Positions 38,136-47,288 are shown, counted from the first letter of the stretch. The stretch is 48,368 bases of DNA from Parcubacteria group bacterium GW2011_GWA2_42_14 (GCA_000998135.1 LCCV01000007.1:1-48368), one strand, 5' to 3'. Numbers and translations: made by a program. Notes: a model not told the origin generated them from the letters alone.

Positions 38136-39473
38136 ATGGCTAAAAACGATGAACAATTAAATGACGAGGAAGCAGAAATAGAAGATTTTATAACAAGCAT
38201 TCTTACCCAAGCAGTGGCCGAAAGGGCGTCAGATGTTCATATTGAGCCGTACCTCGGAAATATCAGAATAAGATTCAGAATTGACGGAATTTTGCAGGAC
38301 AGAGGATCTCTGCCCATTGAAGAAATGGAAAGAATTCTTGTTAAAATAAAGGTTATGTCCAACCTTGACATTACCAGGCACAACATTCCCAAAGACGGCC
38401 ATTTCCGATTTGCCATTCAGTTGTCCAAAGAAATTTATGAAAAGAAAAAAGAAAAAACTCCGGAAAGCCTCGTACCCGATGTAACTTCCCGCTTATTTGC
38501 CAAATCCGCTTATGAAAAAATCAGAGAGAAAGAAAAAATATCGCCGGCCAAAGCAGAGGCCATCATCCTTGATATCGGAAAACGCCCTCTTGACGTGCGC
38601 GTTTCTATATTCCCGACTATCAGCGGAGAGGCGATTGTCTTAAGAATTCTCAACCGCGAAGAAATGATTATTTCATTAAAAGATCTCGGCCTGAATAACA
38701 ATATTTTCTCAACTGTCAAAAAAATGATTACGAGACCCTACGGAATGGTGCTTATCACGGGACCGGCCGGTGCCGGAAAAACGACTACCCTGTACGCAAT
38801 CTTGAGAGAAATTAAAAGCGATGAAAAAAATATTATTACTCTTGAAGACCCCGTAGAACTTTTTCTTGAGGGTGTGCGGCAGGTTCAAGTCAATCCCGGA
38901 CAGGGTTTTGATTTCGCCCAAGGAATGCGCTCAATTCTGAGACAAGACCCCGATGCCATGATGATCGGAGAAATACGTGACGGTGAAACCGCCGAAAACG
39001 CCATTCGTTCGTCCTTAGCCGGAAAAATAATTTTTTCAACAGTGCACGCCAATACCGTTATCGGAACCATAGCACGGCTTCTGGACATGGGAGTGGAACG
39101 GAGCCTTATTGCCTATTCCTTAAACGGGGTTATATCCCAACGCCTCGTAAGAAAAGTCTGTCCGGATTGCAAAATCGTGTATAGCCCCGGATCGGAATAT
39201 TTGAAATATTTCGGGCTGGAAAATACGCCTTCAAGATTTGTCCGCGGACAAGGCTGCGACAAATGCAAAAAGACCGGGTTTCTCGGCAGAGTAGGAATTT
39301 TTGAAGTATTTGAATTTGATAACGGCCTAAGATCGCTTATCGTGGAAAAAGCGCCGATGCGCTCTTTGGAAGAATACGTAGAAGGCGCGGGAATGAAAAC
39401 GCTTAAACAAGACGCCGTAGAAAAAATTCTGGCCGGAATCACGACCGCCGAAGAAGCGGCTAAAGTAGTATAG
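38136..39473 (+). CDS. PilB/GspE-type assembly ATPase lacking the N-terminal domain
   Basis: A 445-residue hexameric secretion ATPase that powers type IV pilus extension or a type II-like system. It has the N2 domain start ASDVHIEPYLGNIRIRFRIDG, Walker A GPAGAGKTTTLYA, ITLEDPVE (Asp box), RSILRQDPDAMMIGEIRD (Walker B region) and the His box STVHANTVIGTI. Zinc Cys pairs CPDC and CDKC are typical of PilB/GspE, not PilT. The usual N-terminal T2SSE_N domain is absent, and a Lys/Glu-rich insertion of about 50 residues (EKKKEKTPESL...REKEKISPAKAE) splits the N2 domain. No other pilus gene is in the window. Confidence 0.93.
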   Translation: MAKNDEQLNDEEAEIEDFITSILTQAVAERASDVHIEPYLGNIRIRFRIDGILQDRGSLPIEEMERILVKIKVMSNLDITRHNIPKDGHFRFAIQLSKEIYEKKKEKTPESLVPDVTSRLFAKSAYEKIREKEKISPAKAEAIILDIGKRPLDVRVSIFPTISGEAIVLRILNREEMIISLKDLGLNNNIFSTVKKMITRPYGMVLITGPAGAGKTTTLYAILREIKSDEKNIITLEDPVELFLEGVRQVQVNPGQGFDFAQGMRSILRQDPDAMMIGEIRDGETAENAIRSSLAGKIIFSTVHANTVIGTIARLLDMGVERSLIAYSLNGVISQRLVRKVCPDCKIVYSPGSEYLKYFGLENTPSRFVRGQGCDKCKKTGFLGRVGIFEVFEFDNGLRSLIVEKAPMRSLEEYVEGAGMKTLKQDAVEKILAGITTAEEAAKVV

Positions 39474-39486
39474 ATTATTCAAAAAA

Positions 39487-39520
39487 CAGCCCCGCTTTCA
39501 GCGGGACTGTTTTATTTTAT
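39487..39520 (+). terminator. Terminator after the pilB-like gene
   Basis: CCCGC TTTCA GCGGG with outer CAG/CTG pairs, followed by TTTTATTTT. Confidence 0.85.
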
Positions 39521-39540
39521 AAAACTTCCCGTACAGAGAG

Positions 39541-39737
39541 TGAGCGGCGGCGTCTACTGAATTTATTTATGAACGAGATAGAATGTTTGAAAATAGTAAT
39601 ACCTAAAATTTCTTAAAATCGAGGGCACAAATTATAAAAAATTTATATCAAAGAAATTACTCCCGGATGATGCTATTTTTGTAATTGTTGACAATCATTT
39701 TTATATCCTTGAAGTAAAATCTCAAAGCGGCTTAAAA
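39541..39737 (+). pseudogene. Degraded PD-(D/E)XK endonuclease remnant
   Basis: Across several frame breaks the DNA reads VSGGVY... then KIEGTNYKKFISKKLLPDDA and IFVIVDNHFYILEVKSQSG, a D...E-x-K nuclease core (DDAIFVIV, LEVK) as in restriction-type PD-(D/E)XK proteins of CPR genomes. Both the N-terminus and everything after SQSG are missing, and the 3' end runs into a terminator. It is too broken for the ORF track. The methyltransferase partner, if any, is gone from this site. Confidence 0.55.
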
Positions 39738-39738
39738 C

Positions 39739-39784
39739 AAAAAGAAGTCCCGGTTTTCTTTGAAGAAGATCGGGACTTCTTTTT
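39739..39784. terminator. Strong bidirectional terminator
   Basis: Perfect 14-base arms AAAAAGAAGTCCCG / CGGGACTTCTTTTT flank an 18-base loop. It serves the minus-strand surface-protein gene and stops anything from the left. Confidence 0.92.
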
Positions 39785-39809
39785 AGATTTTCATTTGCTT
39801 TCGTTACCT

Positions 39810-42800
39810 TTAAAAAACGCGCCTAAGGTGATAGATTCCGAATCCCAAGAGAATCAACGCCGACGTTCCAATAAGAAACGCAAGAATCCTGCTTTCAGTG
39901 CCCAAGCTTAAAACTCCGATAGTTGCGGCCATAAAAGTGTTTCCCTGATTTTCTGAAACTTGCCCGTCGCCAACTGGCGGTGGTGTTTGTTGTTCTACTG
40001 ATTGCGCTGTTTCAATACCGAAAGCCAAGAAATCGCCGGATGGCACTTCTTCCACTGTTTCGCCAACTTGAGATTGCTGTGGCAAAGCTATCGACAGCTC
40101 GGAGGAAGATGGCGCTAAAGTTGAAGACGGCAATGTTGGCGACGATAACGGAATTTCTTGATTAGTTGGCGCTGAATCTTCGGAAGAGGTTATTTGCGCA
40201 GGCGGAGGCGCGGGAGGCGTTGAGGCCGGCGGAGTAGTTGTTACAAATGGATACGGGCTTCCACCGCTTAACGCGAATAATTCCGGATTGCCACCTCCGC
40301 CTCCACCGCCACCACCACCTCCACCGAACGAACCGGAAGAGGCGGGCGGAGTTGCGGTTGTAACACTTCCCTCACCGCTAACCGATTCAGGTGACGCCGC
40401 GGAAACAACGCGGTAATAATATGTCGTACCCGGAGTAAGACCGCTTATAGTAACGCTATGATTTTGCACCTTAGGACTTTCGTCAAAAGTCGCCGTAGAA
40501 TTCGCGTACCCGTAATTCGGCGCGGAACCAAGCACCGGATGCGAAACGGTATCATACACAACACGGCTCGTTCCCGGAAAATCCGTCGTCCAGGTAATCA
40601 CGGTTGAAGTTTGTTCGGTTGAAGCTTGCTCAGCCGCTATTACCGCCTCCTGGCTGATAACAAGCAATTTATGATTGCCGAACTCAAGCGGAACGCTTGG
40701 AATGGTTGTGATTGAATCCTGTGTCGCTTCGCTCTGATTTACATTCTGTCCGCTCAATTCTACGAATACATCAAAGAAGGAATCGCGCAAGAGGTCAAAG
40801 TCGGGGTTTCCCGTAACGCGCAAAAGATCAAAGTCAGGGTCTCCGATAGATGCCATATCATAGGTAATGTCAAAAAATGAATCTGCGCGTTGAGCCGGGG
40901 TGGTTGGCGTCCAGCCACTCTTTTTTTCTTCAAAAAGTTTATAACGGCCTGGACCGACATCGGGAAAAACAAAATCGCCGCGTTCCCCAGTCAAATCCAT
41001 GGCAATAATTTCAATGGGAATAGTTTCATGTCCATCTTCCTGCTTTGGTTCTCCATTCTGACGGCCAAGAGCCACGATAACATCATCTTTCCCCGGCTCC
41101 GCGATGCACCCCTCCTCTTCGCACGATTTCTGCCACGCGCCATCTCCGTTTCTATCATCCCATTTGAATCCGGTAATATCCACTAATTCAAAGTTGCCGA
41201 AGTTCCTGTTACTTTCTTCTTCGGAAGTGACCACTATGGTATGTTTGTAATTAGTATCGGTACCGGGGAATATTTGCATCCATCCGTCTTCAGATACCTC
41301 GCGAACAATATATGTTCCCGGCGCAAGGTTTCCAAAATAGTAGAAGCCCTCTTCTTCGTCACCTGTTTCTTGATACGGCTCGTCCTCATCAAGAACGCCG
41401 TTGTCATTTAAATCCAAGAAGATAGTCCACTCATCAAGCGCACTCTCTCCTTCGTCCCGTTCGCCGTCAGCATCGCTGTCTTCCCACTTGTATCCGGAGA
41501 TGGAACCATTTTGATAGTTACCGAAGTCCTTGCCGTTGATATTGTCTCCGGCCGCGACTGTTAATTCATACCCATACTCATCAACATCACAAGAAACTGC
41601 GCCCGCAATGCTTAAAGTCGGATACGATTGATACCAATTCTCCTGAAATGTTTCGCAAATTTTATATGTGCCCGGCGGGACTCGCAGAGTATAATCGCCT
41701 TCATCATCTGTTGTCGCCTCATAACTACCGCTCTCAATATCTTCGGTTTCCGGATTGTCTTGTCGCGTTGCAGTAATTGTCCAATCCTCAATACCCGAAT
41801 CTTCTCCTTCAATTCCGTCCGCATTCATATCTTCAAATTTCTTGCCGGTTATAAGAGCGTCCTGCGTATTATTGACTGCACAGCTCATACTCTCACCCGG
41901 GTTAAGCGTGAATTCAAACGGACTCGCAACAGAACCGAAGGGGTCGTTATCCCCGTTACCGTTACAAACAATTGCTTGCGAGCCAGTCCAATCTGCCGGG
42001 GAAAGAATGGTTTCTGACAACGAGTAAAGACCGGAAAGAAGATTATTTAAATCCCAAACACCGCTTGGGATTAATGTGTGTGAAGCCGGAATATCCGTTT
42101 GCGCGGGGCCGGTCAAGTCAAATTGAAATTCTCCTCCGTCCGGCTCTGATATTTTTTCCAAACTAAATGACGCGCGCTTAGCATTGGTGAAAGTGCAGGT
42201 GACGGTTTCGCCTTCCTCCACGTTAAATGTCACAATTCCTGTTTCAATACTTCCGCTTGAATTATCGTCATCACAGGAAATATCCGTAAGATCCCATCCT
42301 TCCTTTTTTGATTCTGTAACCGGATATGGCCCCCCCTCTGCCCAAACCTTATTCTCCAGCGTGCCGCCGTGGAAAAGATCGCCGGTAAGATTGCCCGTAA
42401 ACGAAAAGAGTGTATTGTCTCCGGATGGAACGGTAATTTTTTCCACGATAATCTTACCAATTTTTTTATTCGTAAACGTACAGGTTACGTGCTCACCCGC
42501 GGCAACCAGAATTGTTGCAATCCCTGTCTGCACATCAACCGTTGAGTCTGAATCACTACAAACGATACCCATGATACTCCAATCTGCCAGGTCGGTTTCT
42601 GAAACAGTGTAAGTATTAGGGTTAAGAAACCCGCTGTTGTTCGATTGGCCGTCAGACAGCGCAAACCCAACGCCGTCATAACTTGCGGCAAAACTGAAGC
42701 TTTGCAAATCACCGTCGGGTAATGTTTCTTTTTGAACAATAATTTCCCCTTTTTGGGTGTTGGTAAATGTGCAAGTCACGGTTTCTCCGGAATCAAGTTC

Positions 42801-44345
42801 AATCGCGCCGATGGTTTCAGAATCCCCGATACTGCTTATACAGACGGTGCTTGATTGCACCCATCCGTCAGGAACGGTCTCGGAAACGGAATAGTTGCCG
42901 AGAGCGAGCGTTTGATCATTTGGAGTATCCGCGTCGGTTAATGCGAAGTCGGCATAGGTACCTCCTGTGGCGTCAAAACTGAATGATTGCGGGTCGCCGG
43001 ACGGATTGGTAACTTTATCTATAACAATGTGGCCGGGCGGAACGGTATAATGAACTTTTGCCTGAATTTGATCAAGATTCCAATTTCCATTGCCGCTCTG
43101 ATGGTCAACGCGAATTCTAAAATTAGCATCGGTAAAATCACCGGGCGACCATACCGTTCTTCCCCATTTGTCGCTTGATCCGCCGACCATCAGCGTTGCA
43201 TCAGACGAACTGAAATTTCCCGAACTCTTCGCGCCGGTAAAATTATTGCCTCCGTTCCACGAAAGAAGGATGTTCGCTTTTCTGGTGGATATTCTGTTTC
43301 CCTCCAAAGCAACTTCAATGCCGTTAATCGTAGCCGCCGACGGAATATCCAAACCAAAATTAATATAATCAACTTCATCATTGCTGTTATTTAATACGGC
43401 ATAAGTATCATCGGATGTAAACGCGGAGTCGGGAGCAGAAACATCAGAATCGGCATCAACCGAACCAGCCGGAGCGCTCCAATCCGGATCAAAACTCGCA
43501 GATATTGTGTGGTCAGCCGTAACATTGTTGAACATATAATTGTTTATTCGTCCCTGCGAAACGGCATCAACCAATACATTAAAAACTATGTAATCGGTAC
43601 TCGGCTGAATAATGAATGTTGTATCGTTTCCGTTGATAACCGTTACTGCTCCGGAGGGAGTTATGGCACCGCCTGCCGCCGCGCTGGCGGTTATCGTGCG
43701 TTCGGGAGCATCATAGTAAACCGTAATTCTAATGAAATCCGCGTATATATCGGCGTTGTTATCGGTGGCCTGCGCGGCAAGGTGAACACCAAAGGAAGAC
43801 GCTTTAATTTCAGCCGGAGTCCACGTTGTTCCCCAGAGGTCAGTTGGCCCGCCATAGGTTTTGATTGCAAAAGAGGTGGGCCATTCAGTTGAGGTATCGG
43901 CTTTGTTGTCGCCAACTCGAGCGGCGCCATTTTTTGTAAGCTGAACTACGGCATCTTTACCGCGTTCGCCGAAATCGCTTTTGCGTTCAATCTCAACCTT
44001 AATGCCTTGTATGGTACCGTCAGCAGGTATTGCGCCAAAATCAAAGTCAGTCGCCCGCAGGACCCAAGAATAGTCAGTGTCATCAAAGTTACTAGTGGTT
44101 ATGCTGGTATTGCCCCCGCCATCCCCATCTACGTTTCCCGGCGAAGTCCAGTTTTCATCATCATACGGCGTTTCTAAATTTGTGTTGACTGTCTTCGGAT
44201 ATTTGGCGCCGGTATCAATATTTGTCGCAAACGCCGGTTGTACCGCTACAAATAAAACAAGCGCCCCAACAATGGTAAGCGCGATTTTTTCGGAAGGGCT
44301 AAACCCTCCAAATACCGACTGAAAAAATCCTGTGTCTTTATACAT
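39810..44345 (-). CDS. Giant multidomain surface protein (prealbumin-like, SdrD B-like, fibronectin-like)
   Basis: 1511 residues, the largest gene here. It has an N-terminal signal/TM (IALTIVGALVLFVAVQPAFA), two jelly-roll-like modules (WVLRATDFDFGAIPADG; DYINFGLDIPSAATI), a GGAITPSGAV repeat domain, and about four prealbumin-like modules (GHIVIDKVTNPSGDPQSFSF, GEIIVQKETLPDGD, GKIIVEKITVPSGD, each ending in VTCTFTN). Three SdrD B-type modules follow (ITGKKFEDMNADGIEG, SGYKWEDSDADGERDEG, ITGFKWDDRNGDGAW; Ca-binding Asp-rich), then a fibronectin-like module (VTISGLTPGTTYYYRVVS), a Gly run, a Pro/Ser-rich stalk and a C-terminal TM (ILAFLIGTSALILLGFGIY). A cell-surface adhesin or stalk is inferred. 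Confidence 0.92.
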   Translation of the reverse strand: MYKDTGFFQSVFGGFSPSEKIALTIVGALVLFVAVQPAFATNIDTGAKYPKTVNTNLETPYDDENWTSPGNVDGDGGGNTSITTSNFDDTDYSWVLRATDFDFGAIPADGTIQGIKVEIERKSDFGERGKDAVVQLTKNGAARVGDNKADTSTEWPTSFAIKTYGGPTDLWGTTWTPAEIKASSFGVHLAAQATDNNADIYADFIRITVYYDAPERTITASAAAGGAITPSGAVTVINGNDTTFIIQPSTDYIVFNVLVDAVSQGRINNYMFNNVTADHTISASFDPDWSAPAGSVDADSDVSAPDSAFTSDDTYAVLNNSNDEVDYINFGLDIPSAATINGIEVALEGNRISTRKANILLSWNGGNNFTGAKSSGNFSSSDATLMVGGSSDKWGRTVWSPGDFTDANFRIRVDHQSGNGNWNLDQIQAKVHYTVPPGHIVIDKVTNPSGDPQSFSFDATGGTYADFALTDADTPNDQTLALGNYSVSETVPDGWVQSSTVCISSIGDSETIGAIELDSGETVTCTFTNTQKGEIIVQKETLPDGDLQSFSFAASYDGVGFALSDGQSNNSGFLNPNTYTVSETDLADWSIMGIVCSDSDSTVDVQTGIATILVAAGEHVTCTFTNKKIGKIIVEKITVPSGDNTLFSFTGNLTGDLFHGGTLENKVWAEGGPYPVTESKKEGWDLTDISCDDDNSSGSIETGIVTFNVEEGETVTCTFTNAKRASFSLEKISEPDGGEFQFDLTGPAQTDIPASHTLIPSGVWDLNNLLSGLYSLSETILSPADWTGSQAIVCNGNGDNDPFGSVASPFEFTLNPGESMSCAVNNTQDALITGKKFEDMNADGIEGEDSGIEDWTITATRQDNPETEDIESGSYEATTDDEGDYTLRVPPGTYKICETFQENWYQSYPTLSIAGAVSCDVDEYGYELTVAAGDNINGKDFGNYQNGSISGYKWEDSDADGERDEGESALDEWTIFLDLNDNGVLDEDEPYQETGDEEEGFYYFGNLAPGTYIVREVSEDGWMQIFPGTDTNYKHTIVVTSEEESNRNFGNFELVDITGFKWDDRNGDGAWQKSCEEEGCIAEPGKDDVIVALGRQNGEPKQEDGHETIPIEIIAMDLTGERGDFVFPDVGPGRYKLFEEKKSGWTPTTPAQRADSFFDITYDMASIGDPDFDLLRVTGNPDFDLLRDSFFDVFVELSGQNVNQSEATQDSITTIPSVPLEFGNHKLLVISQEAVIAAEQASTEQTSTVITWTTDFPGTSRVVYDTVSHPVLGSAPNYGYANSTATFDESPKVQNHSVTISGLTPGTTYYYRVVSAASPESVSGEGSVTTATPPASSGSFGGGGGGGGGGGGNPELFALSGGSPYPFVTTTPPASTPPAPPPAQITSSEDSAPTNQEIPLSSPTLPSSTLAPSSSELSIALPQQSQVGETVEEVPSGDFLAFGIETAQSVEQQTPPPVGDGQVSENQGNTFMAATIGVLSLGTESRILAFLIGTSALILLGFGIYHLRRVF

Positions 44346-44554
44346 ATATCTATTTACCCCAATACGGTGGGGGCGGGCAATAATACTCGAATACGCCGCA
44401 AAAAGACATAAAATTAAGCCAATTTGACTATTATACGCTAATGGACCGTAAAATAAAAATCCCCTTTTTAATAACTATCTTAATTATATATAACAAAGTT
44501 TAAACAAAATGTCAATAGCTGACAAAAACCTGTCCCCTGACGATAATCAGTTTA
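44346..44554. other. Spacer upstream of the giant surface protein gene
   Basis: 209 AT-rich bases without a gene. A TATAAT lies on the minus strand at about 44431-44436 but no good -35 is seen, and it would leave a leader of about 80 bases. None of the repeat families is recognised. Confidence 0.4.
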
Positions 44555-45646
44555 TCATTTAATCCCGAATTTGAGCTCCGGCGCTATTTCTTTCCTCACA
44601 ACGTGAAAAACTTCCCTTCCGAGAACCCGGCCGTCATCTGTCATCACCTCAACCCTCCATTTTCCCGGTAAAATCGCTGTCTTAAAACTATAGCCGCGAT
44701 AACCGCCGTCTCTGCCCCCGGTTATCGGAAATCGAATACTCTCTTTCTTGACCCATCCTTTTTGAATATCATCATAAAAAGACCAGCGGTGCATAATGGG
44801 CACGGCAAAATCGGTCGGAGCAAAAACCGAACTGAAATAATAAACCGGTTCCCCCTCTCTCCAATGATAAATCCGGCTTGTTTCATCAAAAAAAAGATAC
44901 CACAAAGCCGGTTCAAAACTCATGATATACCCTCCGTTATCGCGCTCAATGGAGTGATAAATTCCGCTTTCTTTCAAAGAAAGCGGAGCCGGAGGGATAA
45001 TGTTCAAAAAATATAAAAAATTAAAAGCGGCATAAATGCCTCCTATGCTTAATGCCAAGACGCGCAAATTTCTTTTGATTGGATAAGAAACAAACCGGAA
45101 TAAAAATAAAACAAATAAAGCGACAAGAATAACGCTTGCCAGCCCGCTCAACAAAAAAATTCCGTCCCCCATTTTTTTAAAAAATATCGGAAGAGCAAAA
45201 ATTGAGTAAGAAAAAACGGCTATGAAAAATAAACTAAGTTGAAAAACAAAACGTTCATATTTCTTTCTGAATTTTTCGTTGCCGACCAAAAGCATAATCA
45301 GAGTCAGCAGAAAAATCCAGCTTTTTCCCAAAGCCGCGCTTTTCGTGTAAAAAATCACAAAAGCGCTAAACAATCCCCCGAAAGCAAACTGCATCAATAC
45401 CGGCGCAAAAGGAATCAAGAAAACAACCGCACGAAAACGAAACCGGCCGGCTTCATATAAATTAAGAACAATTATGGCCAAACCGGCCAAAATCAAATTC
45501 GCAAGAATAACCAAATGGTCAAACAGCAAGTCAACGCGCTTAAGGGTCAAAGTATCAAAAACAAAGCCGGCCACAAAGGTAAAAGGGGCTATAAAACGCT
45601 CGTATTTATGAATCAACGATTCAATTAGTTCTTGTTTTGACGGCAT
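44555..45646 (-). CDS. Polytopic membrane protein with C-terminal DUF2914 domain
   Basis: 363 residues. About 8 membrane segments occupy the first 225 residues, followed by a soluble domain matching DUF2914 (VFAPTDFAVPIMHRWSFYDD, RFPITGGRDGGYRGYSFK, PGKWRVEVMTDDGRVLGREVFHVV), a beta-rich module expected outside the membrane. The role is unknown; the fold suggests ligand or polymer binding at the surface. It lies upstream of the giant surface protein gene, same direction, across a 209-base gap. Confidence 0.85.
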   Translation of the reverse strand: MPSKQELIESLIHKYERFIAPFTFVAGFVFDTLTLKRVDLLFDHLVILANLILAGLAIIVLNLYEAGRFRFRAVVFLIPFAPVLMQFAFGGLFSAFVIFYTKSAALGKSWIFLLTLIMLLVGNEKFRKKYERFVFQLSLFFIAVFSYSIFALPIFFKKMGDGIFLLSGLASVILVALFVLFLFRFVSYPIKRNLRVLALSIGGIYAAFNFLYFLNIIPPAPLSLKESGIYHSIERDNGGYIMSFEPALWYLFFDETSRIYHWREGEPVYYFSSVFAPTDFAVPIMHRWSFYDDIQKGWVKKESIRFPITGGRDGGYRGYSFKTAILPGKWRVEVMTDDGRVLGREVFHVVRKEIAPELKFGIK

Positions 45647-45780
45647 GACAATTTTATCCAGTTAAAACCGGCACCAACGCGGCATAAAAAATTATTTCCG
45701 CTCCTTAATATTGCCGCAATATCCGGTTAAACTATTTCTATTTTCCAAAAACCGTTATATTTTTATGGCGCGTTTTTTAT

Positions 45781-46005
45781 CTATGACGCGAAAATTTCCA
45801 CGATTTTTTGCCTGAAATAGCGTCCGGAAACAATCCGCACCAAAGACCTTGAAACCCCGAAATAATCCGCCAACATCCGGCAAACGGCCTCATTCGCTTT
45901 GCCGTTTTTGGCCGGCTCTTTGACCCAGACCGCGAATTGATATTCGCTCATTTTTTCTATTTTTGCTTCCTTGGCATTAGGTTTTACTTTTATAATAATC
46001 TTCAT
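45781..46005 (-). CDS. DUF167 / YggU family protein
   Basis: A 74-residue protein with the family core: IKVKPNAKEAKIEKM, VWVKEPAKNGKANEAVCRMLADYFGV and VRIVSGRYFRQKIVEI (usually GxxSRxKxV). A widespread small alpha/beta protein without an assigned function. It stands alone between divergent genes. Confidence 0.93.
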   Translation of the reverse strand: MKIIIKVKPNAKEAKIEKMSEYQFAVWVKEPAKNGKANEAVCRMLADYFGVSRSLVRIVSGRYFRQKIVEIFAS

Positions 46006-46142
46006 AAAAAATTAATCTTTTAAAAGTCCGGCAAAATTATACTGAACCTTCTGAAACTTGAAATCGATAACAACCCGACAATAGGTCTTATCTGTCATAA
46101 TAAGGATAATAACATAAACGGTCAGCTTATTAACAAAGGGTA

Positions 46143-46171
46143 TTGCGCTAATTATTTATATTAATTAGTAT
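46143..46171 (+). promoter_or_regulatory. Putative promoter of the clpP-like gene
   Basis: TTGCGC, 17-base spacer, TAGTAT. The predicted leader of about 30 bases carries an AGAGG ribosome-binding site before the ATG at 46207. Confidence 0.45.
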
Positions 46172-46206
46172 AAAAATACCGGTTCTTTGCCAAAAAGAGG
46201 CTCAAT

Positions 46207-46836
46207 ATGTTAGTTAACAAAAAAGGGTTTAATATAGATAATGACCAATTTTTAAGGCATTTGTTCTTTGAAAAACGGATAATTTTCCTTGAGGGCTTTA
46301 TAAGTGATGCCTATGTGGGCGACCCGACCATGCCCATGGGCTGGGCAAACACTCCCCGCGGAGTAATAGACCAGATAATTTACCTTTCTTCAAAAAGCCC
46401 GGAACCAATCAAACTCTTTATCGATTCGCCTGGCGGATTTCTAACTACGGCATTCAGTTTGCTTGATTTCATGACAACCGTATCCTGTCCCATCCATACC
46501 ATTGGCACGGGAATTATCGCATCGGCTGCCGTTCCGGTACTGGCGGCAGGTAAATCCGGAAAAAGATTCATTTTTCCGCATACACGAACAATGATTCATC
46601 TGCCCGAGGGCGGCACTCACGGGGACGCGAAAGACCGAAAAATCGCCCAACAACAAATAGAAGAAATTACCAACGAATATATATCAACAATTTCACATTA
46701 TACCGGAAAGGCCAAAAAAGAAATTGAATCCATAATTGATAGAGCATATTGGATGAACGCGGAAGAAACAAAAGCTTTCGGTCTGGTTGACCATATTGTA
46801 ACCAATTTTTCTGATATTGGAATAAACCTAAATTAA
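46207..46836 (+). CDS. clpP: ClpP-family serine protease
   Basis: 209 residues with the Ser-His-Asp triad in place: Ser106 in GTGIIASAAVPVLAAG, His131 in RTMIHLPEGG and Asp178 in IIDRAYWMNAEE; FIDSPGGFLTTAFSLLDFM forms the oxyanion region. The usual GMAASM reads GIIASAA, so it departs from the commonest ClpP wording but keeps catalysis. No Clp ATPase is adjacent. It is independently transcribed, with promoter, AGAGG site and terminator. Confidence 0.93.
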   Translation: MLVNKKGFNIDNDQFLRHLFFEKRIIFLEGFISDAYVGDPTMPMGWANTPRGVIDQIIYLSSKSPEPIKLFIDSPGGFLTTAFSLLDFMTTVSCPIHTIGTGIIASAAVPVLAAGKSGKRFIFPHTRTMIHLPEGGTHGDAKDRKIAQQQIEEITNEYISTISHYTGKAKKEIESIIDRAYWMNAEETKAFGLVDHIVTNFSDIGINLN

Positions 46837-46841
46837 AGTTC

Positions 46842-46868
46842 ACTCCGCGTTTCGCGGAGTATTTTTTA
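46842..46868 (+). terminator. Terminator after the clpP-like gene
   Basis: ACTCCGCG TTT CGCGGAGT followed by ATTTTTT. Confidence 0.93.
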
Positions 46869-46958
46869 AATAAGGCTCCGACTAGCTTACTGGTCAATAC
46901 TCAACGAAAAAGAATAAAAAAACCGCGCCTTTTAGGCGGGTGTAACGGGCTTATTCCC

Positions 46959-47006
46959 TTTCGCCTTAAACCCCCACCCCTTGCGGGGTGTGGGTAAAAG
47001 GCGAAA
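46959..47006. terminator. Strong two-stage hairpin downstream of the small minus-strand gene
   Basis: Outer arms TTTCGCCTT / AAGGCGAAA and an inner CACCCC TTGC GGGGTG stem. It lies just past the stop of the 62-residue gene; on that strand the T-run is upstream rather than downstream, so it may instead stabilise the transcript end. Confidence 0.65.
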
Positions 47007-47015
47007 AACAGGTAT

Positions 47016-47204
47016 TTATTTTCCCTGCTCCTGTTGGGAGCTTTTAGAAAAATGCCTGTAAAGAAAATCACCATCAAGGGGGCTTAAATTAAACTTAAAA
47101 GAAGCGCGCTCAATAAGGTCAAAACGACTCGCTTTCGGATTTTCCCGAAATTGCTCATCAATCCATTTTACGGCCTTTTTAATTGGCGCTTCCCCTAAAG
47201 CCAT
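47016..47204 (-). CDS. Small protein of unknown function
   Basis: 62 residues, helical and charged (ALGEAPIKKAVKWIDEQFRENPKASRFDLIERASFKFNLSPLDGDFLYRHFSK). The layout IDEQF...DLIERASFKFNLSPLDGDFL suggests a small helix-turn-helix-like or regulatory domain, but no family is certain. It has a GGAGG site 5 bases before the ATG, a TTGACA promoter and a structured leader, so it is a genuine, regulated gene. Confidence 0.75.
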   Translation of the reverse strand: MALGEAPIKKAVKWIDEQFRENPKASRFDLIERASFKFNLSPLDGDFLYRHFSKSSQQEQGK

Positions 47205-47220
47205 TCATCCTCCATGTCTA

Positions 47221-47253
47221 GTTGTTAACAACATTGGCGGTTATTAACACCGC
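47221..47253 (-). promoter_or_regulatory. Structured leader with two palindromes
   Basis: A perfect 12-base palindrome GTTGTTAACAAC (47221-47232) and a GCGGT...ACCGC hairpin (47237-47253) lie between the predicted transcription start (about 47253) and the ribosome-binding site of the 62-residue gene. They could be an operator or a 5'-end stabilising stem. Confidence 0.5.
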
Positions 47254-47259
47254 TCTTCC

Positions 47260-47288
47260 AGAATACTATACAAAAATAAGCTTGTCAA
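47260..47288 (-). promoter_or_regulatory. Consensus-like promoter of the 62-residue gene
   Basis: TTGACA, 17-base spacer, TATTCT on the minus strand. Confidence 0.75.

Noticed and set aside
41628-44322. Plus-strand ORFs (up to 142 residues) across the giant surface protein
   Set aside because: Antisense shadows of a long Asp/Thr/Gly-rich coding sequence.
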